This document shows, piece by piece, positions 18,869 to 28,856 of a DNA stretch of 64,000 nt. The stretch is taken from assembly GCF_007556815.1 (NCBI RefSeq), contig NZ_CP041745.1, forward strand, positions 3,821,001 through 3,885,000. The letters run 5' to 3'. The notes beneath the pieces were generated by a model, which was not told where the DNA came from, searched no databases, and saw only the letters and a program-made list of their open reading frames with translations. The stretch comes from Paraburkholderia megapolitana (GTDB taxonomy: Bacteria; Pseudomonadota; Gammaproteobacteria; Burkholderiales; Burkholderiaceae). The position numbers and the translations under genes are program-made. How positions within the stretch are numbered: the stretch's first letter is position 1; each line of letters begins with the position of its first letter.

Positions 18869-20239
18869 TTATTGCGGCGGCGTACCGGGCGCCGTACCAA
18901 CCTTGTAGTCGACGTACGCGGTGTCGCGCAGCTGACGCAGCCAGTCCGCATACGCCTGTTCGGCCTTGCGCTGACCGATCGCCTGACGGGCGAGGTCCAT
19001 CTGCTGCGAGACCGAGCCTTCCGCGTCGCGGCGGCCGAGCACCTGGATCAGGTGGTAGCCGTATTCGCTGCGCACCGGGTCGCTGACCTGGTTGTCCTGC
19101 AGGCTGTTCATCGCGCGCTCGAACTCAGGTACGGTTTCGCCCGGGCTGATCCAGCCGAGATCGCCGCCTTGCGACGCCGAGCCGTCCTGCGAGTAGGTCC
19201 GCGCGAACTTTGCGAAGTCGCCGCCCTGGGCGATCTGCTGCTTGATGTCGAGCAGCCGCTGGCGCGCCGCCGGCTCCGACATGCCGTCGCCGACGCGCAG
19301 CAGAATATGCCGCACGTGCGTCTGCACGAGCTTCGGTGCATCGGCCGAGGACGTACCCTGGCCCGTCCGACGGTCGACGAGACGGACGATTTCAAAGCCG
19401 TCGCCGGTGCGGATCACGTCCGGATTGACCTGCCCCGGACGCAGCGACGAAGCCGCCTTGACGAAGTCGGCGGGCAGCTTGGACGGCGGCTGGTAGCCTG
19501 TGTCGCCACCCTTCGACGCATCGGCAGCCTGCGAATTGGCCTTGGCGAGCTTCTCGAAGTTGCTGCCGGGGGCAGTCGCTTCTTTCAGCAGCGCCTGCGC
19601 TTTCTGCTGCGCCGCTTCGATGTCGGTTTGCGACGCGTTGAGCGGCGCCTTCAGCAGGATGTGCTCGAAGCGCAGGTCGCTCGTCAGCCCGGCGTTCGGT
19701 CCGCGCTGGCTCGCGATGTAGTTCGCGACTTCCGCATCCGACACGACGACCTTGCTGTCCACTTCCTTCTCGCGCAGGCGCGAGAGGATCAGTTCGGTGC
19801 GGGCGTCGCTGGTGAAGGTCGACCAGGGCACGCCCTGAGCCTCGATCTTCGAGCGGTAGACATCGAGCGTCAGGTTGTTCGCCTGCGCGAGCCGCTCCAG
19901 CGTGCGCTGCACGGCCGTGTCGTCGACGGCGATGCCGTCTTCGCGGGCCTTCTGCAACTGGATGCGCTCGAGCACCATCTGGTTCAGCACCTGCTGACGC
20001 AGCTGGTCGATCGGCGGAACCGGCGCGCCCTGCTGGTTCAGGCGGCGTGTGATCAGGCCCATGCGCTGATCGAGCTCGCGCTGGGTGATGACACCGTCGT
20101 TGACGACGGCGGCGATCATGTCGACGGTCTGACCGTTGTCTACCGGGCGCAAGGCTTGCGCCTGCGCCGGCACGGCCGACAGGAAAGACGCGGCGGCAAC
20201 CAGTCCGGCCGCGAGCGATGCCAAGCGAAGCTTTTTCAT
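18869..20239 (-). CDS. surA: Periplasmic peptidyl-prolyl isomerase and OMP chaperone SurA
   Basis: SurA escorts unfolded outer-membrane proteins, including LptD, across the periplasm. The 456-residue product has a cleavable signal peptide ([20 protein letters not shown], cut after AQA), an N-terminal chaperone domain and two parvulin repeats. The parvulin repeats show as [11 protein letters not shown] with [13 protein letters not shown], and [13 protein letters not shown] with [11 protein letters not shown]. The ATG at 20239 is preferred over a GTG 9 bases upstream, which probably belongs to the ribosome-binding region (GTGGGA). It lies 76 bp after lptD. Confidence 0.97.
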   Translation of the reverse strand: MKKLRLASLAAGLVAAASFLSAVPAQAQALRPVDNGQTVDMIAAVVNDGVITQRELDQRMGLITRRLNQQGAPVPPIDQLRQQVLNQMVLERIQLQKAREDGIAVDDTAVQRTLERLAQANNLTLDVYRSKIEAQGVPWSTFTSDARTELILSRLREKEVDSKVVVSDAEVANYIASQRGPNAGLTSDLRFEHILLKAPLNASQTDIEAAQQKAQALLKEATAPGSNFEKLAKANSQAADASKGGDTGYQPPSKLPADFVKAASSLRPGQVNPDVIRTGDGFEIVRLVDRRTGQGTSSADAPKLVQTHVRHILLRVGDGMSEPAARQRLLDIKQQIAQGGDFAKFARTYSQDGSASQGGDLGWISPGETVPEFERAMNSLQDNQVSDPVRSEYGYHLIQVLGRRDAEGSVSQQMDLARQAIGQRKAEQAYADWLRQLRDTAYVDYKVGTAPGTPPQ

Positions 20240-20315
20240 GATTCCCACAGATACTCCAATGATGCCGGGCGCGCCCTCGCCCGTCTTTGCTCGTTTGTCG
20301 ATGATCGGGCGACCG

Positions 20316-22697
20316 TCAATCGTAATTCGTGAAACGCGCTTCGGGCGGCGGCGGCGGTGGCAGCGGTGTGTACCCCGGTACGCCAGCGCGGAACGAGGTG
20401 ATCAGTCCGTTGTCGATGCTGCTCAGGCCTTTGAACGTAATCTGCGCAAGAAACCGCGTACCCTGGGTCGGCTGCCCCGCCGAGTTCACCGCATCCGCAT
20501 AGCGCTGGATGCCGAGGCCAAGCGTCCAGCAGTCCGCGTCGTATTGCATGCCGAGCAGGCTGTCCACCAGCGCGTGTCCGGCCAGATCGTAGTTGATCCG
20601 CGCCACACCATACACATGGTGCGTCAGCGGCCACTGCGCGGACACGGTGATCTGCCGGATCGGCACGTTGTTCAGCGTGGTTTCGGCACGCGTGTAACGA
20701 TACGAAAGGTTGATTACCTTGCCCGCGTCCGGACTGAAACCAAACCCGGCGCTGGCCTGCACGAGCTGATTGTTGTCCGCATTATATTGGACGGCGGTTT
20801 CCGACTGAAAACCGGCGCCGAGTTTCAACGCCGCCCCGGCGATCAGGTCCGAGTGCGTGGCCTGCGCAGGCGTCTGCGTCGGCAGCAGCGTGACGCGCTG
20901 ATCCTGGAAATAGTATTGCTGGGCCAGCACGAAACGCGCGCGTTCGTCGCCGGTTGCCGAATCGATAAAGCGCGTCGTGATCGCGGCCGTCAGACGATTC
21001 GCGTCGGCAATGCGGTCGTTGCCGACGAACGTGTTCGGCGTGAAGATTTCCGCGAGTCCGAAATCGGCATCCGCGGTATCGAACAACGGCGCAAAGTTCT
21101 GGTTGCGGTACGGCGTGTAGACGTAATACAGACGCGGCTCGAGCGTCTGGATGTAGTCGTGGCCGAACAGGCGCACCGAGCGGTCGAAAATCAGGCCCGT
21201 GTCGAACGAAAGCGTCGGGATCGACTCGGTGAAGTTCTTCGGCTGTCCCGGTATCGGCGCCTGGCCCGCAATCGAGTTACCGATGTTGCTCAGGTCGTAC
21301 GACGCGAAGTGATACTGGATCTTCGGTGTAACGAAGTAGCCCGGCCCGACGATCGAGTACGACAGGTACGGGTTGAACATCAACCGGTCGCCCTGGGTCG
21401 TATCCGCCGTCGTGATGCGGAAGCGCGAGTAGTCCGCCTCGGCGCCGAAGTCGAAACCGCCGGCGTTGTACTTCGTGTACTTCACGTTCAACTGCGGCTC
21501 GCGCCCGTACGGCGCCACCGACGGCGTCAGCGTCTGCCAGTGCTGCTCGCGCGCGAGCACCGACCACGGGCCATTGGTATAAGTCAGCCCGGCTTCCTGC
21601 TGATACAGCAGCTGCGTACCGTTGAGAATCTGCGACGTGACCGAGCCGAGATCTTCCGGGAAGCTGTTGTCCGAGACCTTGTCGTAGTGGATGTAGCCAC
21701 CGAACCCGTTACCGAAGTTCTGGTTGTGCTGGATGGACAGCGAGTAGCGATCGGTCTTGGTAATCGCATCGTGCGGCAGGAACTGCCCCGTGATCGAGCC
21801 GGAATAGGTCGGCGACAGATAGCGGAACGATGCGTCCGTCATCAGCCCGCGCCGCGAGATGATGTCCGGCGTCAGCGTCAGGTCGCGGTTCGGTGCGATG
21901 TTGAAGTAATACGGCACCGACAGCTCGAACCCGTTGGTCCCGCCAAACGAGTACGTGGGCGGCAGAAAACCGCTGCGGCGTGCGCCCGAAAGCGGGAACG
22001 ACAGCCACGGGCTGCCGAACACCGGCACGCCCTGGAAGAACAGCACGCCGTTGTGCGCGACGCCTTCATCGGCGCCGGTGTCGAAATCGAACTCGGTGCC
22101 CTTGATGTACCACGCGGGGTTCGTTTCGCACTGGCACGCGGTGTACGTGCCGCTCTTGAATACCGAGCGTTCGCTGTCGAGCATGTCGACCCGTTGCGCA
22201 CTGCCCGAGCCGCCCGTCGCATTGAAGTGGTACTTCGGCACGGGCATGTAGCCCTCGTTCGACTCGACCCTCATGTGCGCTTCCGGCCCGACGAACGATA
22301 CGCCGTTGCTCACGACATGCACCTTGCCGTAGGCATCGGCCATGTCGGTGTCTTCGTCGTAATGCAGCGCGTCGGCCTTGATCACCGCGGTGTTGCGGCG
22401 GATCTCGGCGGCGCCCTTGGCGGCCATGTCCTGGTCGGAGGTACCGGTCGTGGTGTCGCCAAGCACGAAGGTGGCGGGCTTCTGCCCGCTTTCCAGCTGA
22501 TGCTCTTCGAGTTGCGGGGCGAGTCGCAGACCCCACGGCGCATCGAGCGGCTGCGCCTGGGCAGCTTCGCCCGCCAGCTGGGCGTGCGCAAGCGCGGGCA
22601 TGAGGCCCGGCACGGCGATCAACGCCGCGACGAGTCGCCGTCTGCGCGGCAGGGCGTCAGCTCTGGGAGTGCTTGGGAAAAGCTGTCTAGGCGGCAT
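20316..22697 (-). CDS. lptD: LPS-assembly protein LptD
   Basis: LptD is the outer-membrane beta-barrel that, with LptE, inserts LPS into the outer leaflet. The 793-residue product has a signal peptide (cleavage after ALAHA). An OstA/LptA-like N-terminal domain includes [20 protein letters not shown], and the long barrel domain includes [21 protein letters not shown] Cys pair (ACQC) in the N-terminal half may serve the disulfides needed for maturation. It heads the surA-pdxA-rsmA operon; a 219-bp gap separates it from the divergent amgK. Confidence 0.97.
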   Translation of the reverse strand: MPPRQLFPSTPRADALPRRRRLVAALIAVPGLMPALAHAQLAGEAAQAQPLDAPWGLRLAPQLEEHQLESGQKPATFVLGDTTTGTSDQDMAAKGAAEIRRNTAVIKADALHYDEDTDMADAYGKVHVVSNGVSFVGPEAHMRVESNEGYMPVPKYHFNATGGSGSAQRVDMLDSERSVFKSGTYTACQCETNPAWYIKGTEFDFDTGADEGVAHNGVLFFQGVPVFGSPWLSFPLSGARRSGFLPPTYSFGGTNGFELSVPYYFNIAPNRDLTLTPDIISRRGLMTDASFRYLSPTYSGSITGQFLPHDAITKTDRYSLSIQHNQNFGNGFGGYIHYDKVSDNSFPEDLGSVTSQILNGTQLLYQQEAGLTYTNGPWSVLAREQHWQTLTPSVAPYGREPQLNVKYTKYNAGGFDFGAEADYSRFRITTADTTQGDRLMFNPYLSYSIVGPGYFVTPKIQYHFASYDLSNIGNSIAGQAPIPGQPKNFTESIPTLSFDTGLIFDRSVRLFGHDYIQTLEPRLYYVYTPYRNQNFAPLFDTADADFGLAEIFTPNTFVGNDRIADANRLTAAITTRFIDSATGDERARFVLAQQYYFQDQRVTLLPTQTPAQATHSDLIAGAALKLGAGFQSETAVQYNADNNQLVQASAGFGFSPDAGKVINLSYRYTRAETTLNNVPIRQITVSAQWPLTHHVYGVARINYDLAGHALVDSLLGMQYDADCWTLGLGIQRYADAVNSAGQPTQGTRFLAQITFKGLSSIDNGLITSFRAGVPGYTPLPPPPPPEARFTNYD

Positions 22698-22870
22698 GTA
22701 TGGTTTGGCGAATCGGTCCAGCCGTCAGCTTCCGCGTCACGATTGGCCGCCGGCGCAATCGAACCGTAACAGTCGGAAAGCACACAGATTATTACCACCA
22801 GTCGGATGATGGGCGGGCAGTCGAACGTCCAGGCAAAGCCGACGCGAGCCGCGTCAAAAAAGTCGTGGGG

Positions 22871-22876
22871 TATTAT
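22871..22876 (+). promoter_or_regulatory. Candidate -10 element for amgK-murU
   Basis: TATTAT (within GGGGTATTATATGG) lies 40 bp before the amgK ATG in the lptD/amgK divergent gap. No convincing -35 is seen 17 bp upstream. Confidence 0.3.
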
Positions 22877-22916
22877 ATGGCAAGACGGTTGCCACCCCGA
22901 TTTCCCCCCGGTTTTC

Positions 22917-23972
22917 ATGACGCAGAACGCTGCTCCCTCCTCTTCCGACGCCCCCGACACCCGCCTCGAGCAACTACGCAAGTGGTTGCGCAGCCACGGC
23001 GAGCGCTACGGCCTCGATCTTGCCACGCTGGTTCCCGCCTCCGCCGATGCGAGTTTTCGCCGCTATTTCCGGTTGACCGGCACGACTGGCGAAGGCACAG
23101 CGGCCACCACGCTGATCGCCGTCGATGCCCCGCCGCCGGAAAAATGCCGCGAGTTCGTGCAGGTCGCAGGTTTGCTGGAGACGGCGGGCGTCCATGTACC
23201 GCGCGTGCTCGAAAGCGACTTCGAGGCGGGTTTCATGCTCGTCACCGACCTCGGTACCGAGCCCTACCTGCGCGCCTTCAACGACGGCAATGCCCGTCCG
23301 TTGATGCGCGATGCGCTCGACACCTTGATCCGCTGGCAGCTTGCGTCGCGTGAAGACGTGCTGCCGCCGTTCGATGAAGCATTCCTGCGCCGCGAGATGG
23401 AGTTGATGCCGGAGTGGTTCGTCGGCCGGCATCTGGGCCGCGAAGTCGACGACGCGATGCGCGGTGTGCTCGACCGTACGTTCGCGCTGCTGGTTGCAAG
23501 CGCGCGGGCGCAGCCGCAGGTGTTCATGCTGCGCGATTTCATGCCGCGCAACCTGATGGTCGCGCAGCCGAACCCTGGCGTCATCGACTTCCAGGACGCG
23601 GTGTACGGCCCGATCACGTACGACGTCGCGTCGTTGCTGCGCGATGCGTTTCTGAGCTGGGACGAAGCCTTCGAGCTCGACTGCTTCGCGTATTACTGGG
23701 AACGCGCGAAGAAAGCGGGCCTGCCCGTCGATGCCGATTTCGGCGAGTTCTACCGGCAGCTCGAGTGGATGGGTTTGCAGCGGCACATCAAGATACTGGG
23801 CCTGTTCTGCCGGATCTATTACCGCGACGGCAAGTCGCACTACCTGCCGGACCTGCCGCGCTTCATCGGCTATGCGCGCAAGGTCGCCGAACGCTATCGG
23901 CCGCTCGGGCCGTTCGCGAAGCTGCTCGATGAACTCGAAGGCCGTGCCGACGAAGTCGGCTATACGTTCTGA
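22917..23972 (+). CDS. amgK: N-acetylmuramate/N-acetylglucosamine kinase AmgK
   Basis: An aminoglycoside-phosphotransferase-fold protein of 351 residues. The catalytic loop reads FMLRDFMPRNLMV and the metal-binding loop VIDFQDAVYGP. The next gene encodes a MurU-like uridylyltransferase and the pair diverges from lptD-surA-pdxA-rsmA. This is the context of Pseudomonas putida amgK-murU, where AmgK phosphorylates MurNAc at C1 in wall recycling. I chose the ATG at 22917; the frame continues 37 codons upstream across the likely promoter. Function is inferred from context and family. Confidence 0.88.
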   Translation: MTQNAAPSSSDAPDTRLEQLRKWLRSHGERYGLDLATLVPASADASFRRYFRLTGTTGEGTAATTLIAVDAPPPEKCREFVQVAGLLETAGVHVPRVLESDFEAGFMLVTDLGTEPYLRAFNDGNARPLMRDALDTLIRWQLASREDVLPPFDEAFLRREMELMPEWFVGRHLGREVDDAMRGVLDRTFALLVASARAQPQVFMLRDFMPRNLMVAQPNPGVIDFQDAVYGPITYDVASLLRDAFLSWDEAFELDCFAYYWERAKKAGLPVDADFGEFYRQLEWMGLQRHIKILGLFCRIYYRDGKSHYLPDLPRFIGYARKVAERYRPLGPFAKLLDELEGRADEVGYTF

Positions 23973-23987
23973 CCGGCTGCCCCGTCG

Positions 23988-24707
23988 ATGACCTCTGCTC
24001 TGACTACCGCGATGATTTTCGCCGCCGGGCGCGGCGACCGGATGCGCCCACTTACCGATAGCCGCCCGAAACCGCTGCTCGAAGCTGGTGGCAAGCCGTT
24101 GATTGTGTGGCAGATCGAGCGGCTTGCGGGCGCCGGCTTTAAGACCGTCGTGATCAATCATGCGTGGCTCGGTGAGCAGATCGGAGCGGTACTCGGTGAC
24201 GGTTCGCGTTGGGGGATCGAGTTGCGTTATTCCGCTGAGTCGACTGCGCTCGAAACTGCCGGTGGTATCGCGCAGGCGCTGCCGCTGCTCGTGGAGGATG
24301 GGGAAGAGCGCGTGTTTGTTGCGATCGCCGGTGACGTCTATGCGGATTTCGATTACGCGTCGCTGCGTGCACATGCGCCGCAGCTCGCGGCATTGCCGGA
24401 GCCAGGCATGCATCTCGTGATGGTGCCGAACCCGCCGTTTCATCCTGCCGGAGACTTTGGGCTTGCCGACGACGGTGTGCTGTCGCTCGACGGGATACCG
24501 CGTTATACGTTCGGCAGCATCGGTTTGTACGACACGCGCATGTTTCGCGATCTAGCGCCTGGTACCCGGCGCGCGCTCACGCCGTACTACCACGAGACGA
24601 TCTCGCAGCAGCGGGCGAGCGGCGAACTGTATGAAGGATTGTGGGAGAACGTCGGCACGCCGGCGCAGCTGGATGTGCTTGATCGGCATTTGCGTGGGCG
24701 ACGTTAG
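23988..24707 (+). CDS. murU: N-acetylmuramate alpha-1-phosphate uridylyltransferase MurU
   Basis: The 239-residue nucleotidyltransferase has the nucleotide-binding signature FAAGRGDRMRPLTDSRPKPL near residue 11 and the segment VVINHAWLGEQI. MurU converts MurNAc-1-phosphate to UDP-MurNAc, bypassing de novo synthesis and giving fosfomycin tolerance in pseudomonads. It lies 15 bp after amgK, supporting the assignment. A more general sugar-1-phosphate nucleotidyltransferase would look similar. It converges on the ABC exporter gene with a 49-bp gap. Confidence 0.88.
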   Translation: MTSALTTAMIFAAGRGDRMRPLTDSRPKPLLEAGGKPLIVWQIERLAGAGFKTVVINHAWLGEQIGAVLGDGSRWGIELRYSAESTALETAGGIAQALPLLVEDGEERVFVAIAGDVYADFDYASLRAHAPQLAALPEPGMHLVMVPNPPFHPAGDFGLADDGVLSLDGIPRYTFGSIGLYDTRMFRDLAPGTRRALTPYYHETISQQRASGELYEGLWENVGTPAQLDVLDRHLRGRR

Positions 24708-24756
24708 CGGTTGCCGGGCTCATTCACAACGCTCGCCGCCACACACCTCACTCACG

Positions 24757-26649
24757 TCACGCTTCCCCACCATTCACAGCCGCTGCCTCGGCCGCCTCAT
24801 CCGGCAGCGCCGCGCGTTGCTGCTGCAACGCCCACATCTGCGCGAACAGCCCATCCGCCCGCAACAATTCCGCGTGCGTGCCGCGCTCGACGATCCGCCC
24901 GCGATCCATCACGATGATCTGCTCGGCATGCACCACCGTCGATAGCCGGTGCGCGATGATCAGCGTCGTGCGCTCACGCGCGATCTGATCGAGTTCATGC
25001 TGGATTGCGCGTTCCGAACGCGAATCGAGCGCCGAGGTCGCTTCGTCGAACAGCAGGATCGGTGGGTTCTTCAACACCGTACGCGCAATCGCCACACGCT
25101 GTTTCTCGCCACCGGAGAGTTTCAAACCACGCTCGCCGACCGGCGTGTCGTAACCGGCCGGCAGCGTCTCGATGAAGTCGTGAATATGCGCGGCACGCGC
25201 TGCCGCGATCACTTCGTCGCGCGTCGCCTCGGGCCGACCGTAGGCGATGTTGTAGTAGATCGTGTCGTTGAACAGGACCGTGTCCTGCGGCACGATGCCG
25301 ATCGATGCGCGCAGCGAATCCTGCGTGACGTCGCGGATATCCTGACCGTCGATCGTAATCGCACCGCCCGTCGAGCGGTCCAGATCGTAGAAGCGGAACA
25401 TCAGCCGCGCGAGCGTCGACTTGCCGGAGCCGCTATGACCGACGACCGCCGTCGTCGTGCCCGCCGGAATCGTGAAGCTCACGTCGTGCAGGATCTGCCG
25501 GGCCGGCTCGTAAGCGAAATTGACATGCTCGAAACGCACCTGCGCGCCGCGCACGGCGAGCGCCGGCGCATCGGGTGCGTCGGGGACTTCGCGTGCCGCA
25601 CCGAGCAGCGAGAACATGCGGTCCATATCGGTCAGACTCTGCTTCAGCTCGCGATAGATCACGCCGAGAAAATTCAGCGGGATGTACAGCTGCAGCATGA
25701 AGGTATTGATCAGCACGAGATCGCCGAGCGTGAGGCGCCCTGCCATCACGCCCTCGGTCGCGCGCCACAGGATGAACACGAGCCCGGTGCCGATGATCGC
25801 CTGTTGACCGAAGTTCAAGGCAGAGAGCGAGTTCTGCGAGCGGATCGCCGCCGTGCGATAGCGCTTGAGGTTCTCGTCGTAGCGCTGCGCTTCCCACTCT
25901 TCGTTGCCGAAGTACTTGACCGTTTCGTAGTTGAGCAGCGAGTCGATCGCCCGCGAGTTAGCGCGCGAATCGAGTTCGTTCATCGTGCGACGGAAATGCG
26001 TGCGCCACTCGGTCACCTTGACCGTGAACACGATGTACACGGCAAGCGCGATGAACGTCACGATCGCGTAGTACGCCTCGTACTTGACGACGAAAAAACC
26101 GAGTACGAGGCTGACTTCGACGAGCGTCGGCAGGATGCTGTATAGCGAATAGGAAATGAGTTGCGTGATGCCGCGCGTACCGCGTTCGATATCGCGCGAC
26201 ATACCGCCGGTCTGCCGGTCGAGATGGAACCGCAGCGACAGCGCATGCAGATGCCTGAACACTTTCAGCGCCAGTTGCCGCACGGCGCTTTCGGTGACTT
26301 TCGAAAAGAGGATTTCGCGCAGCTCGGTGAAGAGCGACGTGGACAGCCGCACGATCGCATAGGCGACCACCAGCAGTCCGACTCCGCTCAACAGCACGAT
26401 GCCCGGCGCGTGCTGTGCGCGACCGAGTGCAGTGAGATGCTGCACCGATGCAAGACCGTCGACGATCCGCTTCATCACGATCGGCACACCGAGATTCGCC
26501 ACCTTCGCGCCGATCAGGCAACTGAGCGCGACGATCACGCGCCACTTGTAGGTCGCGAGATACGGCATCAGCGAGAGGATCGTCTGCCAGTCGTTGCGTG
26601 ACGAGGACGAGATCGGCACAGGATCGGAAGGAGCGGCGGAACGGCGCAT
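24757..26649 (-). CDS. Atm1-type ABC exporter (membrane and ATPase domains fused)
   Basis: The 630-residue half-transporter has a six-helix membrane domain (about residues 35-330). The nucleotide-binding domain has Walker A GHSGSGKSTL, signature LSGGEKQRVAIAR, Walker B ILLFDEATSALD and H-loop AHRLSTV. The LSGGEKQRVAIART form and overall pattern match the Atm1/ABCB7 group, whose bacterial members export glutathione-linked metals or sulfur species. It works as a homodimer in the inner membrane. An MsbA-type lipid flippase is less likely. The gene stands alone and diverges from yciA. Confidence 0.9.
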   Translation of the reverse strand: MRRSAAPSDPVPISSSSRNDWQTILSLMPYLATYKWRVIVALSCLIGAKVANLGVPIVMKRIVDGLASVQHLTALGRAQHAPGIVLLSGVGLLVVAYAIVRLSTSLFTELREILFSKVTESAVRQLALKVFRHLHALSLRFHLDRQTGGMSRDIERGTRGITQLISYSLYSILPTLVEVSLVLGFFVVKYEAYYAIVTFIALAVYIVFTVKVTEWRTHFRRTMNELDSRANSRAIDSLLNYETVKYFGNEEWEAQRYDENLKRYRTAAIRSQNSLSALNFGQQAIIGTGLVFILWRATEGVMAGRLTLGDLVLINTFMLQLYIPLNFLGVIYRELKQSLTDMDRMFSLLGAAREVPDAPDAPALAVRGAQVRFEHVNFAYEPARQILHDVSFTIPAGTTTAVVGHSGSGKSTLARLMFRFYDLDRSTGGAITIDGQDIRDVTQDSLRASIGIVPQDTVLFNDTIYYNIAYGRPEATRDEVIAAARAAHIHDFIETLPAGYDTPVGERGLKLSGGEKQRVAIARTVLKNPPILLFDEATSALDSRSERAIQHELDQIARERTTLIIAHRLSTVVHAEQIIVMDRGRIVERGTHAELLRADGLFAQMWALQQQRAALPDEAAEAAAVNGGEA

Positions 26650-26927
26650 GAGATGGGCTTGGGGCGGACGGGTGTATGTGGGTTTGGGCGGATTCGGCTC
26701 GGAAAATGCGGTGCCGGCGTGTGGCCGGGGGTTTTTGGCCGGTCTGCCCGGCCCGCCGCTTTCCCGTACAATTCCTGATCGCTGTTATTGTCGCAGAAGC
26801 CGGCTGGCGCCGCTTTTCACGAGCCGGCCGGACGCCGGGGCTTAGCGTTATCTGCCGTTGTCGTGGAATCGCCGCCTGTCGGCCGCGCCTGACCGGCCCT
26901 GCTTAAACCATCTGACAAGGGTGCCCG

Positions 26928-27332
26928 ATGACCACTCCCGCCAATCCGATGCAACTCCCGCAAAAATCCTGCGCGCTGCGCGTCGTTCCTCAACCGTCGG
27001 ATGCGAACGTCCATGGCGACGTGTTCGGCGGCTGGATCATGGCGCAGGTCGACATCGCCGGATCGATTCCCTCCAGCCGCCGCGCGAACGGCCGTGTCGC
27101 AACGATCGCGGTGAATTCGTTTGTGTTCAAGCAACCGGTGTTCGTCGGCGATCTGCTGAGTTTTTACGCCGACATCGTGAAGACCGGCAAGACCTCGATC
27201 ACCGTCGAAGTCGAAGTGTACGCACAGCGTTTGAGCCTCGCGCAGGAAGTCGTCAAGGTGACCGAAGCGACGCTGACGTATGTCGCCACCGGCAGCGACC
27301 GGCGCCCGCGTCTTTTGCCTGCGCTTGAGTGA
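26928..27332 (+). CDS. Acyl-CoA thioesterase, YciA-like
   Basis: The 134-residue hotdog-fold protein has DANVHGDVFGGWIMAQVDIAG with the catalytic Asp of this group and VAVNSFVFKQPV-like strands, as in YciA and BACH thioesterases that hydrolyse a range of acyl-CoAs. Length and motif are normal. AAGG lies about 10 bases before the ATG. It is separated from the divergent ABC exporter by 278 bp in which I see no other gene. Confidence 0.92.
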   Translation: MTTPANPMQLPQKSCALRVVPQPSDANVHGDVFGGWIMAQVDIAGSIPSSRRANGRVATIAVNSFVFKQPVFVGDLLSFYADIVKTGKTSITVEVEVYAQRLSLAQEVVKVTEATLTYVATGSDRRPRLLPALE

Positions 27333-27357
27333 CCCAGACAAACGCTAGAAACCAGCG

Positions 27358-27837
27358 CTATCGACCCGCAAGACCGAACTCCCTCATCGCGGGCACGAAA
27401 TCGTGATTGCTCTCCGGCTTGCGCGACAGCTTGGCAAGCACATAACGTCTGAACGGATCGAGTTGTGCCCACTGCTCAGGCGTCGGCGCGGGTAGCCCGG
27501 CGAGACCTGCCTGCCTTGCGACGCCGTCCGGCACGGCGTCCGTGCGGGTCCAGCCGGGCGCATCTTCAGGTGTGAACCACTCGGGCTCGACATTCGCGTG
27601 CGTGCGCAGCATTTCGAACAGCGCATGATCGAAATTCGGCTCGATCGAGGTGTCGTCGTTGACCGGAAAACGCGCCAGCAGCTTACGGTCCTCGTGCGGC
27701 AGCATCTGCCATTGAGCGAGCGAGATACGCAGCCCGAAGCGGTCGAGATTGAAGCGCACGACCATTGGAATGAAGGTGAGGTTCTCCGACGATTGCGTTT
27801 CGAAGTCGAACAGAAGAGGTGCTTCGTTGAGTCCCAT
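27358..27837 (-). CDS. Nitrate-reductase-associated protein (Nitr_red_assoc family)
   Basis: The 159-residue protein starts LLFDFETQSSENLTFIPMVVRF and includes the motif FGLRISLAQWQMLPHEDR, then a long helix pair around QWAQLDPFRRYVLAKLSR. This matches my memory of the Nitr_red_assoc family, whose cyanobacterial member NarM is needed for nitrate reductase activity. No catalytic residues are evident; it is probably an assembly or maturation factor. A GAGGG precedes the ATG. It diverges from fdhD, itself a molybdoenzyme maturation gene, which supports a molybdenum-enzyme role, but no nitrate reductase lies in the window. Confidence 0.78.
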   Translation of the reverse strand: MGLNEAPLLFDFETQSSENLTFIPMVVRFNLDRFGLRISLAQWQMLPHEDRKLLARFPVNDDTSIEPNFDHALFEMLRTHANVEPEWFTPEDAPGWTRTDAVPDGVARQAGLAGLPAPTPEQWAQLDPFRRYVLAKLSRKPESNHDFVPAMREFGLAGR

Positions 27838-27986
27838 GGCAGTACCCTCGTTGGCGGCGGACGACGCGCGATGCCCGCTTGAGGTATTTTAGAACCTTAT
27901 TTTGATCCTGATTCATGCAACACGACCGCGCCGCAACACGGTGGCGCGCGTCAGGGCGTCGAATCAAGGACGTAAGGAGAACACGC

Positions 27987-28808
27987 TTGAACCCACTGGA
28001 AGGCGCCGAACAACCGGGCGCCGTCGCGCAGCAGGTGCGCCGGCAGCGAGGCGACACGAGCGAAGCGCTGACCGATCAGGTCGGTCAGGAATGGCCGGTC
28101 GCGCTGGTGTTCAACGGCATTTCGCATGCGGTGATGATGTGCACGCCGCGCGACCTCGAAGCGTTCGCGGTCGGCTTTTCGATTTCGGAAGGGATCGTCG
28201 CGCGCAGCAGCGACATTCAGGACATCGAGGTGGAATTGCATGATGGCGATCTGCCGCATGCCGAGATCCAGCTGACTGTCGTGCAGCAGGCGTTCGCCGC
28301 ACTGAAGGAACGACGGCGCGCGCTCGCGGGACGCACGGGCTGCGGCGTGTGCGGGGTCGAGAGCATCGACCTGCTCGATCTACAACCCGAACGCGTGCCC
28401 GACACAGGCTTCCTGCAACGACTTGCACCGGACGCGATCGCCCGTGCCGCACGCGATCTGCCTGCGCACCAGGCGCTGACACGTTTGACGGGTGGCCTGC
28501 ACGCGGCCGCGTGGTGCGACGCATCAGGTGCGATCCGCTATGCCTTCGAAGATGTCGGCCGCCACAATGCGCTCGATAAGCTGATCGGTCAGCTCGTCCT
28601 GGACCGCGCCGACACACAGGACGGTTTCGTTTTTCTGTCGAGCCGGGCGAGTTACGAACTGGTGCGCAAGGCGGCGCGTGTCGGCATACCGATGGTGGCA
28701 ACGATTTCGGCACCGTCTTCGCTGGCGATCACGATTGCGCAGCGGGCCGGGGTGCGGCTGGTGAGTTTTTGTCGCGAGACGAGTTACGTCGACTACGGGA
28801 CGGTTTGA
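27987..28808 (+). CDS. fdhD: Formate dehydrogenase accessory sulfurtransferase FdhD
   Basis: FdhD carries sulfur from IscS to the molybdenum (bis-MGD) cofactor of formate dehydrogenase. The product shows the active Cys pair in TGCGVCGVES (C119, C122), the loop FSISEGI and the C-terminal RASYELVRKAARVGIP. The best start is the TTG at 27987, because AAGGAGA sits 6 bases upstream (27974-27980); this gives 273 residues. The reading frame extends 24 codons upstream without a comparable ribosome-binding site. Divergent from the Nitr_red_assoc gene. Confidence 0.95.
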   Translation: MNPLEGAEQPGAVAQQVRRQRGDTSEALTDQVGQEWPVALVFNGISHAVMMCTPRDLEAFAVGFSISEGIVARSSDIQDIEVELHDGDLPHAEIQLTVVQQAFAALKERRRALAGRTGCGVCGVESIDLLDLQPERVPDTGFLQRLAPDAIARAARDLPAHQALTRLTGGLHAAAWCDASGAIRYAFEDVGRHNALDKLIGQLVLDRADTQDGFVFLSSRASYELVRKAARVGIPMVATISAPSSLAITIAQRAGVRLVSFCRETSYVDYGTV

Positions 28809-28818
28809 TGAATTTCGT

Positions 28819-28847
28819 CGGGTGGGTACATCAATCGTGCCCACCCG
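28819..28847. terminator. Two-way hairpin between convergent fdhD and enoyl-CoA hydratase
   Basis: CGGGTGGG and CCCACCCG pair with a 13-base loop in the 48-bp gap between the two stop codons. Neither side has a good T-run, so it may be a weak or Rho-assisted terminator. Confidence 0.45.
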
Positions 28848-28856
28848 CTGCATCCG

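Noticed and set aside
20136..22769. 877-codon rightward open frame opposite lptD and the surA start
   Set aside because: It mirrors the codon pattern of lptD, is dominated by Arg and Val, and has no domain or start signal.
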